Of a DNA stretch of 64,000 bases, positions 16,735 through 24,249 are shown piece after piece. The notes under the pieces were generated by a model. It was not told the origin of the DNA and ran no database searches. It worked only from the letters and a program-made list of their open reading frames with translations. The position numbers and the translations under genes are program-made. The stretch lies in assembly GCF_029269835.1 (NCBI RefSeq), contig NZ_JARJBB010000002.1:496001-560000 (forward strand). Reading direction: 5' to 3'. The DNA is from Streptomyces tropicalis (GTDB taxonomy: Bacteria > Actinomycetota > Actinomycetes > Streptomycetales > Streptomycetaceae). Each line of letters starts with the position of its first letter. Within the stretch, counting starts at the first letter, position 1.

Positions 16735-18009
16735 ATGTCTCCCGCCGATACCGGGGCGTCCGCCGTCCTGGACGCCGCGTCCGCCGCACCCCGCACCGAC
16801 ACCCGCATGACCCCCGGTGGCCCCGGCTACCGCCGGATGAGCCTCGCCCTGTTCCTCGCGGGCGTGGCGACCTTCGCGCTGCTGTACTCCACCCAGGCCC
16901 TGCTGCCGCTGGTCTCCGGCGAGTTCGGGGTGGCGGCGAGCGACGCGAGCTGGACGGTGGCGGCGGCGACGGGCGGCCTCGCGGTGTTCGTGCTGCCGAT
17001 GAGCGCGCTGTCGGAGCGGTTCGGGCGGCGCACGGTGATGACGGCCTCGCTGGCGGTCGCCGTGACGGTGGGGCTGCTGGTGCCCTTCGCACCGTCCCTG
17101 GGGGTGCTGATCGCGCTGCGGGCGCTCCAGGGCGCCGCGCTCGCCGGGGTGCCCGCCTCGGCGCAGGCGTACCTGGCGGAGGAGGTCGGGCCGACGTCGC
17201 TGGTCACGGCCATCGGCCTGTTCGTCGCCGGCAACAGCGTCGGCGGCATGAGCGGCCGGGTCGTCACCGGCTGGGTGGCCCAGGAGTGGGGCTGGCGGGC
17301 CGCGGTGGGTGTCGTCGGCGTGATCGCGGTCGCCTGCGCGGTCGCCTTCCGGCTGCTGCTCCCGGCGCCGCGGCACTTCACGCCGGGCTCGCTGCGGCCG
17401 CGGGTGCTCGCCCGCACGGTCCGCGACCACCTCGCGAACCCGCTGCTGCGCCGCCTGTACGCGATCGGCGCGCTGTTCATGACGGTCTTCGGCGGCGTCT
17501 ACACCGTGATCGGGTACCGCCTGACCGGGGCGCCCTTCTCCCTGCCCCAGGGCATCGTCGGCTCGATCTTCCTGGTGTACCTGGTGGGCACCGTGTCCGC
17601 CTCGACGGCGGGCCGGCTGGTGCGCCGGCTGGGACGGCGCGGCACGCTCTACCTGGCGGCCGCGACGACCGCGGCGGGGCTGCTGCTGTCGCTGGCGGAC
17701 TCGCTCGTACCGGTGCTGGCCGGTCTGGTCCTCATCACCGCGGGCTTCTTCGCCGGGCACGCGGCCGCCTCCTCGGCGGTCAGCCGGACGGCCACCCACG
17801 GCCGCGCCCAGGCCTCCGCCCTCTACCAGTCCGCGTACTACGTCGGCTCCAGCGCCGGCAGCACGGTCGGCGCCCTGGCCTTCCACGCCCGCGGCTGGAC
17901 CGGCACGGTCGGTGTGGGCCTGCTGGCGGTGCTGGGCGTCGTGGCCATCACCCTCCTCGGCACCCGCGCGGCCCGCACCACGGCCCGCCACCCGGCCCCT
18001 GCCCGCTGA
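16735..18009 (+). CDS. MFS transporter
   Basis: A 424-residue major facilitator with about twelve hydrophobic helices starting near residue 36 (LALFLAGVATFALLYSTQALLPL). The signature loop between helices 2 and 3 is SALSERFGRRTVM, and RLGRRGTL is the equivalent in the second half. The overall pattern resembles YnfM/DHA1-like drug or arabinose-type exporters with LYSTQALLP. The first 30 residues are a soluble tail. It is presumably controlled by the divergent LysR regulator. Substrate unknown. Confidence 0.88.
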   Translation: MSPADTGASAVLDAASAAPRTDTRMTPGGPGYRRMSLALFLAGVATFALLYSTQALLPLVSGEFGVAASDASWTVAAATGGLAVFVLPMSALSERFGRRTVMTASLAVAVTVGLLVPFAPSLGVLIALRALQGAALAGVPASAQAYLAEEVGPTSLVTAIGLFVAGNSVGGMSGRVVTGWVAQEWGWRAAVGVVGVIAVACAVAFRLLLPAPRHFTPGSLRPRVLARTVRDHLANPLLRRLYAIGALFMTVFGGVYTVIGYRLTGAPFSLPQGIVGSIFLVYLVGTVSASTAGRLVRRLGRRGTLYLAAATTAAGLLLSLADSLVPVLAGLVLITAGFFAGHAAASSAVSRTATHGRAQASALYQSAYYVGSSAGSTVGALAFHARGWTGTVGVGLLAVLGVVAITLLGTRAARTTARHPAPAR

Positions 18010-18014
18010 GCACG

Positions 18015-18061
18015 CGGCGGCGGCCGGCCCGGGGACTGCTCCCCCGGGCCGGCCGCCGCCG
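18015..18061 (+). terminator. Terminator of the MFS gene
   Basis: Perfect 20-bp GC stem with a seven-base loop, five bases after the stop codon. Confidence 0.85.
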
Positions 18062-18175
18062 TGTTCCTCCGTCCTCACCCGCCGGCCCCGGTCGAGCCGA
18101 TAACGTCGGCCGGGGCGTGCCGCGGTCCGTCCGCCGGGCGGACGGCGCGTCGCCGAGGCGAGCAGAAGAGGAGCC

Positions 18176-18343
18176 ATGAGCACTGTCCACGTGCGCATCG
18201 GAAAGTACCGGTCCGCCTACCACACCGACGCCGCCTGCCCTTCGCTGAACGGCAAGCAGGACACCTGCGTGGGGCGGGAGTCGATGCCCGAGGAGCAGGC
18301 GAGGGCACAGGGGCTCACGGCCTGCAGGCACTGCAGGAAGTAG
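18176..18343 (+). CDS. 55-residue Cys/His-rich protein, possible zinc-binding
   Basis: A short protein, MSTVHVRIGKYRSAYH and onward, with a good GAAGAGGAG ribosome-binding region just before the ATG. The spacing of a histidine, the first cysteine (HTDAAC), a second cysteine and the terminal CRHC suggests one zinc-binding knot. The YHTDAAC, EEQAR and GLTACRHC pattern resembles the Ada-type metal-binding fold found in other small actinobacterial proteins. It stands alone between a terminator and a sigma factor gene 174 bases downstream. Function unknown; the coding call rests on the ribosome-binding site and the Cys pattern. Confidence 0.6.
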   Translation: MSTVHVRIGKYRSAYHTDAACPSLNGKQDTCVGRESMPEEQARAQGLTACRHCRK

Positions 18344-18517
18344 CCCTGCCGGCGTCGCCGCCGGCCGGATCGTCGGGTCTGCTCGGGGACCGGAAGCAAA
18401 CGGCCCCGGGTGGGCATGTGTGCGCTCGGGGCGCCGTTGTCAGTGGGCTGCGGTAGCTTCCGAAGTGCCGGGCGCAGCGAGGCGCGCGGACGGGACGGCC
18501 ACAGGGGCGGGTGGACG

Positions 18518-19534
18518 ATGGGCAACGGCACGGCGACGACGGCGGACCTCGACACGCAGCTGGAGAAGTACCGGGTCGAGCTGACCGGGTACTGCTACCG
18601 CATGCTCGGCTCGTCCTTCGAGGCGGAGGACGCGGTCCAGGACACCCTCGTGCGCGCCTGGCGCAGCCTCGACAAGTTCCAGGGCCGCTCCAGCCTGCGC
18701 TCCTGGCTCTACCGCATCGCCACCAACGTCTGCCTGGACATGCTGTCCGCGGGCAGCAGGCGGGCCCGCCCGATGGACCTGACGGAGTCCACACCGCTGG
18801 CGCGGGCGGCCCTCTCCCCCCGGCCCGACCACACCTGGCTGGAGCCGGTGCCCGACGCGCGCGTGCTGCCCGTCGTGGAGGACCCGGCGGAGGCGGCCGT
18901 CGCGAAGGAGTCCGTGCGGCTCGCCTTCATGGCCGCGCTGCAGCAGCTGCCGCCCAAGCAGCGGGCGGTGCTGATCCTGCGCGAAGTGCTGGCGTGGCGG
19001 GCGAGCGAGGTCGCCGAGCTGCTCGGCACCTCGGTCGCCTCGGTCAACAGCGCGCTCCAGCGGGCCCGCGCCACGCTCGCCGACCGGGAGGACAGGGGCG
19101 ACGGCGCGGCCGTGTCGGACCCGCTGGACCCGGAGCAGCAGAAGCTGCTGGAGCGCTATGTGAAGGCGTTCGAGGGGTACGACATGACGGCGCTGACCGC
19201 GCTGCTGCACGAGGACGCCGTCATGACGATGCCGCCGTTCGACCTGTGGCTGGCCGGCCCGGCGGACATCACCGGCTTCATGACGACACTCGGCGCCTCC
19301 TGCGCGGGCTCCCGGCTGCGCCCCGTGCAGGCCAACGGGCTGCCGGGCTTCGCCCACTACAAGCCGGACCCGGAGAAGGGCGGCTTCTCCGCGTGGGCGG
19401 TGCAGGTGCTGGAGGTGTCAGACGGGCGGATCACCGGCTTCCACTGCTTCCTCGACACCCAGCGGTGGTTCCCCCTGTTCGGGCTGCCGCTCCGTCTCGA
19501 AGCGGAGGCCGACGAGAGCGAGCAGGGCGTGTAG
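18518..19534 (+). CDS. ECF sigma factor with SnoaL-like C-terminal domain (SigG/TIGR02960 type)
   Basis: A 338-residue sigma factor counted from the ATG at 18518. Region 2 has YRMLGSSFEAEDAVQDTLVRAWRSLDKFQG and LRSWLYRIATNVCLDML. Region 4 has LPPKQRAVLILREVLAWRASEVAELLGTSVASVNSALQRAR. A 130-residue C-terminal extension (LLERYVKAFEGYDMTALTALLHEDAVMTMPPF onward) is SnoaL/NTF2-like. In such ECF factors the extension takes the place of a separate anti-sigma factor and modulates activity. No anti-sigma gene is adjacent. The last 117 bases overlap the antiparallel STAS gene. Confidence 0.9.
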   Translation: MGNGTATTADLDTQLEKYRVELTGYCYRMLGSSFEAEDAVQDTLVRAWRSLDKFQGRSSLRSWLYRIATNVCLDMLSAGSRRARPMDLTESTPLARAALSPRPDHTWLEPVPDARVLPVVEDPAEAAVAKESVRLAFMAALQQLPPKQRAVLILREVLAWRASEVAELLGTSVASVNSALQRARATLADREDRGDGAAVSDPLDPEQQKLLERYVKAFEGYDMTALTALLHEDAVMTMPPFDLWLAGPADITGFMTTLGASCAGSRLRPVQANGLPGFAHYKPDPEKGGFSAWAVQVLEVSDGRITGFHCFLDTQRWFPLFGLPLRLEAEADESEQGV

Positions 19535-19804
19535 CGCGGGGTCGGGGTCGCGCAGCCGGATCCGGCCCCCGGCCCGCCGGGCGGCCAGCTCCAGCCGCGC
19601 CAGCAGGTCGACGGCGCCGAGTCCCGGCGGCCCCAGCCCGCCCACGTCGCACACGACGAGTCCGGCGCCGGTGGCCGCCAGCAGTCCCCGCACCTCGTCG
19701 CAGAGTCCCGCCGCCTCGTGCCGCCCGGCGGGCCCGGCGAGGACGAGCACGGCGGGTGTCGTCGCATCCACGACCGGTAGACCCCCCGAGGGGGCCCAAC
19801 TCAT
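19418..19804 (-). CDS. STAS-domain protein (anti-sigma-factor-antagonist-like), overlapping the sigma gene
   Basis: A 128-residue protein counted from the ATG at 19804 (MSWAPSG). The STAS-like core runs AVLVLAGPAGRHEAAGLC, then LVVCDVGGLGPPGLGAVDLLARL and GGRIRLRDPDPALHALLALVGL. The usual phospho-acceptor serine in the DxSG loop is replaced (DVGGLGPPGL), so it may not be switched by an RsbW-type kinase. Its last 39 codons are read antiparallel to the end of the sigma factor gene, so the tail EPPLGVEEAVEAGDPPV is the reverse complement of conserved sigma-factor sequence. Confidence 0.7.
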   Translation of the reverse strand: MSWAPSGGLPVVDATTPAVLVLAGPAGRHEAAGLCDEVRGLLAATGAGLVVCDVGGLGPPGLGAVDLLARLELAARRAGGRIRLRDPDPALHALLALVGLRFETERQPEQGEPPLGVEEAVEAGDPPV

Positions 19805-20001
19805 CGCGGGAGGCACTGACTCGTCGCAGGTGGCACTGCGACCGGGGCGGCCGGCTCCCCGGGGCCCTCCCGGGCGTGCCACTCGGGGCGGCGAGAAACA
19901 CATTGACCTGCGGCGGGCCCGCCCCACAGGGTGAGCCGCATGGACCGCGCATCCGCACCTCCCCCACCGTCCGACGACCCCCTTCCGGTGAAGGAGGCCG
20001 C

Positions 20002-20922
20002 GTGCGGGGGGTGTTGAGCGGGTTCGCGGTCATCGCGGTCGTCATCTGCATCGGCTACGTGATCGGACGGCGCGGTTCGCTGGGCGTCCACGGCAGCGAC
20101 GTCCTCACCAAGCTGGCGTTCAGCGTGGCCTCCCCGGCGCTGCTGTTCACCACGCTGGCACGGGCCGACCTGTCGGTGATCTTCTCCAGCCGGCTGCTGG
20201 TGACGGCGGTGAGCACGGCGGCCGCCGCCGGCGTCTTCGTGGCCGTCGGCGCGGCCCGGCGGTGGGGGGTGGGCCGCACGACGATCGGCGCGCTGTGCTC
20301 CAGCTACGTCAACTCGGGCAACCTCGGCATCCCCATCGCGGTGTACGTGCTGGGCGACGCCTCCCTGGTGGCGCCGGTCCTGCTGTTCCAGCAGGTGATG
20401 GTCACGCCGATCGCACTGACCGTGCTGGACCTCGCGGGCGACGGCGAGCAGCGCCCGCTGTGGCACCGGCTGCTCACCCCGCTGCGCAACCCGGTGGCCG
20501 TCGGCTCCCTGTCCGGTGTCCTGGTGTCGGCGACGGGTCTGTCCGTACCGGGCCCGGTCATGGACCCGCTGACCCTGATCGGGAACATGTCGGTCCCGGC
20601 GGTCCTGCTGGCGTACGGCATCTCGCTGCGCGGCAGCGCCGCCCCCGGCCGGGGCGCGGACCGCCGTCCGGTCCTGCTGTCCGTCGCCCTGAAGTCGGTG
20701 GGCCAGCCGGCCGCGTCCTGGGCCCTGGCCACCGGGGTGTTCGGCCTGCACGGGGCGCAACTGCTCGACGTGGTGGTGACCTCGTCGCTGCCGGCCGCGC
20801 AGAACCTGTTCACGTACGCGAGCCGCTACCGGGTGGGCGAGGCACTGGCCCGCGACGCGATCCTGCTGTCGACGGTCCTGTCGGTACCGGTCCTGGTGAC
20901 GGTGGCGGCTCTGCTGGGGTGA
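20002..20922 (+). CDS. AEC-family permease (auxin efflux carrier type)
   Basis: A 306-residue membrane protein with about ten helices, starting at GTG 20002 behind an AAGGAGG site (19991). Helix 1 is FAVIAVVICIGYVIG. The YVNSGNLGIPIAVYVLGD segment near residue 106 and SLPAAQNLFTYASRY near the end are the conserved, kinked transport regions of the AEC/BART group. Members export or import small carboxylates or auxin-like acids. Substrate unknown. It ends six bases before the Uma2 remnant, which converges on it. Confidence 0.85.
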   Translation: MRGVLSGFAVIAVVICIGYVIGRRGSLGVHGSDVLTKLAFSVASPALLFTTLARADLSVIFSSRLLVTAVSTAAAAGVFVAVGAARRWGVGRTTIGALCSSYVNSGNLGIPIAVYVLGDASLVAPVLLFQQVMVTPIALTVLDLAGDGEQRPLWHRLLTPLRNPVAVGSLSGVLVSATGLSVPGPVMDPLTLIGNMSVPAVLLAYGISLRGSAAPGRGADRRPVLLSVALKSVGQPAASWALATGVFGLHGAQLLDVVVTSSLPAAQNLFTYASRYRVGEALARDAILLSTVLSVPVLVTVAALLG

Positions 20923-20928
20923 CGGCGG

Positions 20929-21126
20929 TCAGTCGACGGGGAACTCGCCCGTGTCGAGCTCGAAGCCGAAGGGCTCCGGGAGCGCGATCGCATCGCCGAA
21001 CTCACCGGCCTGCAGGACGCGGTAAACGTCGCCCTGAGGCTCGCCGTAGAGCGTGATCGTCGGCCCGCCGGGAGCGAAGTTGTCGATAAGGAGATAGAAC
21101 GGGACTCCCGCCTGGGCGTAAGAGCT
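20929..21126 (-). pseudogene. C-terminal remnant of a Uma2-family endonuclease gene
   Basis: About 65 residues, YAQAGVPFYLLIDNFAPGG to LPEPFGFELDTGEFPVD, match the C-terminal part of Uma2 (DUF820) proteins, which have a restriction-endonuclease-like fold. Resemblance ends upstream at about 21126. The N-terminal part of apparently the same gene is found 1.1 kb away at 22254-22400 in the same orientation. Between them lie a HAD hydrolase gene and a broken insertion sequence. About 75 central residues are missing, so the gene is dead. Confidence 0.75.
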
Positions 21127-21166
21127 GTCCCGCGATCGCCTGTTCGCTGCCTGGCATGATCGACGG

Positions 21167-21835
21167 GTGACCAGTGAACCCACGCGGCCGGGCCGCATGA
21201 AGTACGTCCTGTTCGACGTAGACGGCACGTTGATCGACGCGGTGAGCAACCAGCGCCGGGTCTGGCGAACCTGGGCGGAGCGGTACGGACTGGATGCGGA
21301 CGAGGTCTACCAGGTGGCATTGCGGACGCGGCCCATGGAGACGTTCGCCCAGGTCGCTGCGGACCGAGATCCGCGCGAGTGCCTGGCCACGCTGCACGGT
21401 CTGGAGGACGAAGACGTCCGAACGGGCGTCTATGCGGCATTCGACGGCGCATCGGAGCTGCTGCACGGCCTCCCGACGGGCTCCTGGGCGCTGGTGACCT
21501 CGAACTACGAGCACCGGGTGCGCGGTCGTTTCCTGCGGACGGGCTTGCCGGTGCCGGGCGTGATCGTGGACGCGGCTGCTGTCGAGGAGGGCAAGCCCTC
21601 TCCCCTCCCGTATCTGCTGGCCGCTGAGCAGCTCGGCGCCGAGCCGGGAGACTGCCTGGTCGTCGAGGACGCCCCGTCCGGAGTGCGGTCCGGACGGGGC
21701 GCCGGAATGACTGTGTGGGGGGTGAACGCCGCCCTCGCGGTGGAGGGCGTGCACCGCCACTTCGCCAGTCTGCGCGAGGCAGTTCCTCACGTCCTGGCCT
21801 TTGCTTCCGGCCGTCATGCGCATGCCACAGCCTGA
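21167..21835 (+). CDS. HAD-superfamily hydrolase inserted within the Uma2 locus
   Basis: A 222-residue HAD hydrolase of the phosphoglycolate-phosphatase/beta-phosphoglucomutase-like group. Motif I is FDVDGTL (both aspartates), motif II is VTSN, motif III lysine is in EEGKPSP, and motif IV is VVEDAPSG. A small helical cap lies between motifs I and II. The start is GTG 21167 (MTSEPTRPG); an ATG at 21197 would also give an intact motif I. By eye the gene has more A and T than its neighbours, and it sits between the two halves of a broken Uma2 gene next to an IS fragment, so it was probably acquired. Substrate unknown. Confidence 0.85.
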   Translation: MTSEPTRPGRMKYVLFDVDGTLIDAVSNQRRVWRTWAERYGLDADEVYQVALRTRPMETFAQVAADRDPRECLATLHGLEDEDVRTGVYAAFDGASELLHGLPTGSWALVTSNYEHRVRGRFLRTGLPVPGVIVDAAAVEEGKPSPLPYLLAAEQLGAEPGDCLVVEDAPSGVRSGRGAGMTVWGVNAALAVEGVHRHFASLREAVPHVLAFASGRHAHATA

Positions 21836-21877
21836 GCCCGTACGCTGACACCGGGCATCACTTGGGATGATCTTCGT

Positions 21878-22262
21878 GTGGCTGGTGTGATCACGGCGTC
21901 CGCGCCGTCCTGGACAGTCCCCTTCACCGGGCTGAGCCCGCGCGGCTTCGGCGAACTGGTTGCCGCGCTCCGGCGCGAAGGCGTGGACGAGGCACGTCGG
22001 GGGCGGCCGTGGAGTCCGCACCTGGAGGACCGGGTACTGCTGGTCGCCGCCTACTGGCGCACCGACCTCACGCTGCGCCAGCTTGCCCCGCTGTTCGGCA
22101 TCTCAAAGTCGGCCGCCGGCCGCATCGTCGACCAGCTCGGGCCGTCGCTGGCGCTGCAGCCCCGTAAGCGGTTCCGCAAGGACGCCGTGTTGATCGTGGA
22201 CGGCACCCTGGTACCCACCCGGAACCACACCGTCGCCGAGCAGTCGAAGAACTATCGGTCGG
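21878..22262 (+). mobile_element. Truncated IS5-type transposase (N-terminal part only)
   Basis: The first 128 residues of an IS5-family transposase: PFTGLSPRGFGELVAALRREG, then the helix-turn-helix LTLRQLAPLFGISKSAAGRI and the first DDE strand AVLIVDGTLVPT. The frame loses similarity after EQSKNYR near 22257 and ends in unrelated sequence. The rest of the catalytic domain and the right end are gone, so it cannot transpose. The left boundary is probably near 21840, just after the HAD gene. The break falls exactly where the Uma2 N-terminal remnant begins. Confidence 0.8.
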
Positions 22263-22400
22263 CGGTGGTGCCACGGTGACGATCCCCTCGATGATCTCCA
22301 CCTTGCAGCCCTCCGGTGCGTCCGTCTCCTCCCAGATCCGGACGAGGCCGTCCCACTCGCGGCCGCCGGCCGTCGAGTGGTCGACGGTGAGTGCGCCCAT
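22254..22400 (-). pseudogene. N-terminal remnant of the Uma2-family gene
   Basis: Forty-nine residues (MGALTVDHSTAGGREWD to IVTVAPPPTD) match the start of Uma2 family proteins, beginning at the ATG at 22400. The frame then runs into the antisense of the insertion sequence. The C-terminal piece is at 20929-21126. The 95 bases between this start and thymidine phosphorylase hold no gene; a CCGGTCC inverted pair near 22443-22470 could be the terminator of the salvage operon. Confidence 0.75.
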
Positions 22401-22495
22401 GGCGGTCTCCTATCGGTGCGTCACCGATCCCAGCATGCCGAACGGGACCGGTGGCGGTCCACCGGTCCCGTTCACCCGAAAGGGAAATCCCCTGG

Positions 22496-23779
22496 TCAGG
22501 CGATACGTTCCAGCACCACGGGCGACGGCGTGAAGCCGGTTCCGGCCGGGGCGACGTCGAAGCATCCGTCCACGGCCTGGAGCGCGTAGTCGAAGCGGTC
22601 CGGGGTGTCGGTGTGCAGGGTGAGCAGGGGCTGGCCCGCGGTGACCGTGTCACCGGGCTTGGCGTGCATCTCGACGCCGGCGCCCGCCTGCACCGGGTCC
22701 TCCTTGCGGGCGCGGCCGGCGCCCAGGCGCCAGGCGGCGACACCGATGCCGTAGGCGTCCAGGCGGGTCAGGACGCCCGACGCCGGGGCGGTGACGACGT
22801 GCTGCTCGCGCGCGGTCGGCAGCGTGGCGTCCGGGTCGCCGCCCTGGGCCGCGATCATCCGGCGCCAGACGTCCATCGCGGAACCGTCGGCCAGGGCCTT
22901 CGCCGGGTCGGCGTCCTTCAGGCCGGCCGCGTCGAGCATCTCGCGGGCGAGGGCGACGGTCAGTTCCACCACGTCCGCCGGGCCGCCGCCCGCCAGGACC
23001 TCCACCGACTCGCGGACCTCCAGGGCGTTGCCCGCGGTGAGGCCGAGCGGCGTCGACATGTCCGTCAGCAGGGCGACCGTGCGCACGCCGTGGTCCGTGC
23101 CGAGGCCGACCATGGTGCTCGCCAGCTCGCGGGCGTCCTCGACGGTCTTCATGAAGGCGCCGGTGCCGACCTTCACGTCCAGGACCAGCGAACCGGTGCC
23201 CTCGGCGATCTTCTTCGACATGATCGACGAGGCGATCAGCGGGATCGCCTCGACGGTGCCGGTGACGTCGCGCAGCGCGTACAGCTTCTTGTCCGCCGGG
23301 GCCAGGCCGTCGCCGGCGGCGCAGATCACCGCGCCGACGCCGTCCAGCACGGACAGCATCTCCTCGTTGGACAGCAGCGCGCGCCAGCCCGGGATGGACT
23401 CCAGCTTGTCGAGGGTGCCGCCGGTGTGGCCGAGGCCGCGCCCGGACAGCTGCGGGACGGCGGCGCCGCAGGCCGCGACGAGCGGGGCCAGCGGAAGGGT
23501 GATCTTGTCGCCGACGCCGCCGGTGGAGTGCTTGTCGGCGGTCGGGCGGGACAGCGAGGAGAAGTCCATGCGCTCGCCGGAGGCGATCATCGCGGCGGTC
23601 CAGCGGGCGATCTCGCCGCGGTTCATGCCGTTGAGCAGGATGGCCATCGCGAGCGCGGACATCTGCTCGTCGGCGACCTCTCCGCGCGTGTAGGCGTCGA
23701 TGACCCAGTCGATCTGCTCGCCACTGAGTTCGCCGCGGTCCCGCTTGGTGCGGATGACGGAGATGGCGTCCATGGCCAT
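22496..23779 (-). CDS. deoA: Thymidine phosphorylase (pyrimidine-nucleoside phosphorylase)
   Basis: Phosphorolysis of thymidine or deoxyuridine to the base and 2-deoxyribose 1-phosphate. The 427-residue length is normal for the family. DKHSTGGVGDK (phosphate site) and the signature SGRGLGHTGGTLDKLE are intact, followed by KVGTGAFMK. The C-terminal PYNP domain includes GRARKEDPVQAGAG. The start at 23779 has a GGAAGGA site at good spacing. It is the last gene of the ABC-cdd-deoA operon, so its deoxyribose product can feed DeoC. Confidence 0.95.
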   Translation of the reverse strand: MAMDAISVIRTKRDRGELSGEQIDWVIDAYTRGEVADEQMSALAMAILLNGMNRGEIARWTAAMIASGERMDFSSLSRPTADKHSTGGVGDKITLPLAPLVAACGAAVPQLSGRGLGHTGGTLDKLESIPGWRALLSNEEMLSVLDGVGAVICAAGDGLAPADKKLYALRDVTGTVEAIPLIASSIMSKKIAEGTGSLVLDVKVGTGAFMKTVEDARELASTMVGLGTDHGVRTVALLTDMSTPLGLTAGNALEVRESVEVLAGGGPADVVELTVALAREMLDAAGLKDADPAKALADGSAMDVWRRMIAAQGGDPDATLPTAREQHVVTAPASGVLTRLDAYGIGVAAWRLGAGRARKEDPVQAGAGVEMHAKPGDTVTAGQPLLTLHTDTPDRFDYALQAVDGCFDVAPAGTGFTPSPVVLERIA

Positions 23780-23806
23780 GGGGGGGTTCCTTCCGGGGTT
23801 GCGAAG

Positions 23807-23842
23807 GTGCGCGGCCCCCCTGATCGCTCAGAGGGGCCGCAC
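23807..23842 (-). other. Intercistronic hairpin between cdd and deoA
   Basis: GCGGCCCC and its inverse form a stem around a 14-base loop just after the cdd stop. It may stabilise the upstream mRNA or reduce read-through into deoA. Confidence 0.45.
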
Positions 23843-23847
23843 GGTTG

Positions 23848-24249
23848 TCACTTGGTGAGATGGTCCGGGCCGAAGGCCTGCGGCAGCATCTCCGACAACG
23901 GCAGGATGCCCGCCGGGGTCTCCAGCAGCAGGTCGGGGCCGCCGAACTCGTAGAGCAGCTGGCGGCAGCGGCCGCACGGCACGAGGATCTCGCCGTCGCC
24001 GTCCACGCAGGTGAAGCGGGTCAGCCGCCCGCCCCCGCTGTTCTGCAGCTGGGAGACGAGACCGCACTCGGCGCACAGGCCGAGCCCGTAGGAGGCGTTC
24101 TCCACGTTGCAGCCGGTGACGACCCGGCCGTCGTCGACCAGGGCCGCGGCGCCGACCGGGTAGCCCGAGTAGGGCGCGTACGCGCGGGACATCGCCGCAC
24201 GCGCCTCCGCCCGCAGCGCCGCCCAGCCGGCCTCCGCGCCCGGGGTCAC
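23848..24249 (-). CDS. cdd: Cytidine deaminase
   Basis: Zinc enzyme deaminating cytidine and deoxycytidine to uridine and deoxyuridine. The 133-residue length fits the small tetrameric class. The zinc site is Cys-Ala-Glu in GLCAECGLV plus PCGRC, and substrate binding is at NVENASYG. The GTG start at 24249 overlaps the stop of the upstream permease gene (GTGA). It converts cytidine to substrate for the phosphorylase downstream. Confidence 0.95.
   Translation of the reverse strand: MTPGAEAGWAALRAEARAAMSRAYAPYSGYPVGAAALVDDGRVVTGCNVENASYGLGLCAECGLVSQLQNSGGGRLTRFTCVDGDGEILVPCGRCRQLLYEFGGPDLLLETPAGILPLSEMLPQAFGPDHLTK

Noticed and set aside
24174..24187. GCGCGTACGCGCG resembling the nucleoside operator
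   Set aside because: It lies inside the cytidine deaminase gene and does not match the operator beyond the GC-rich core.
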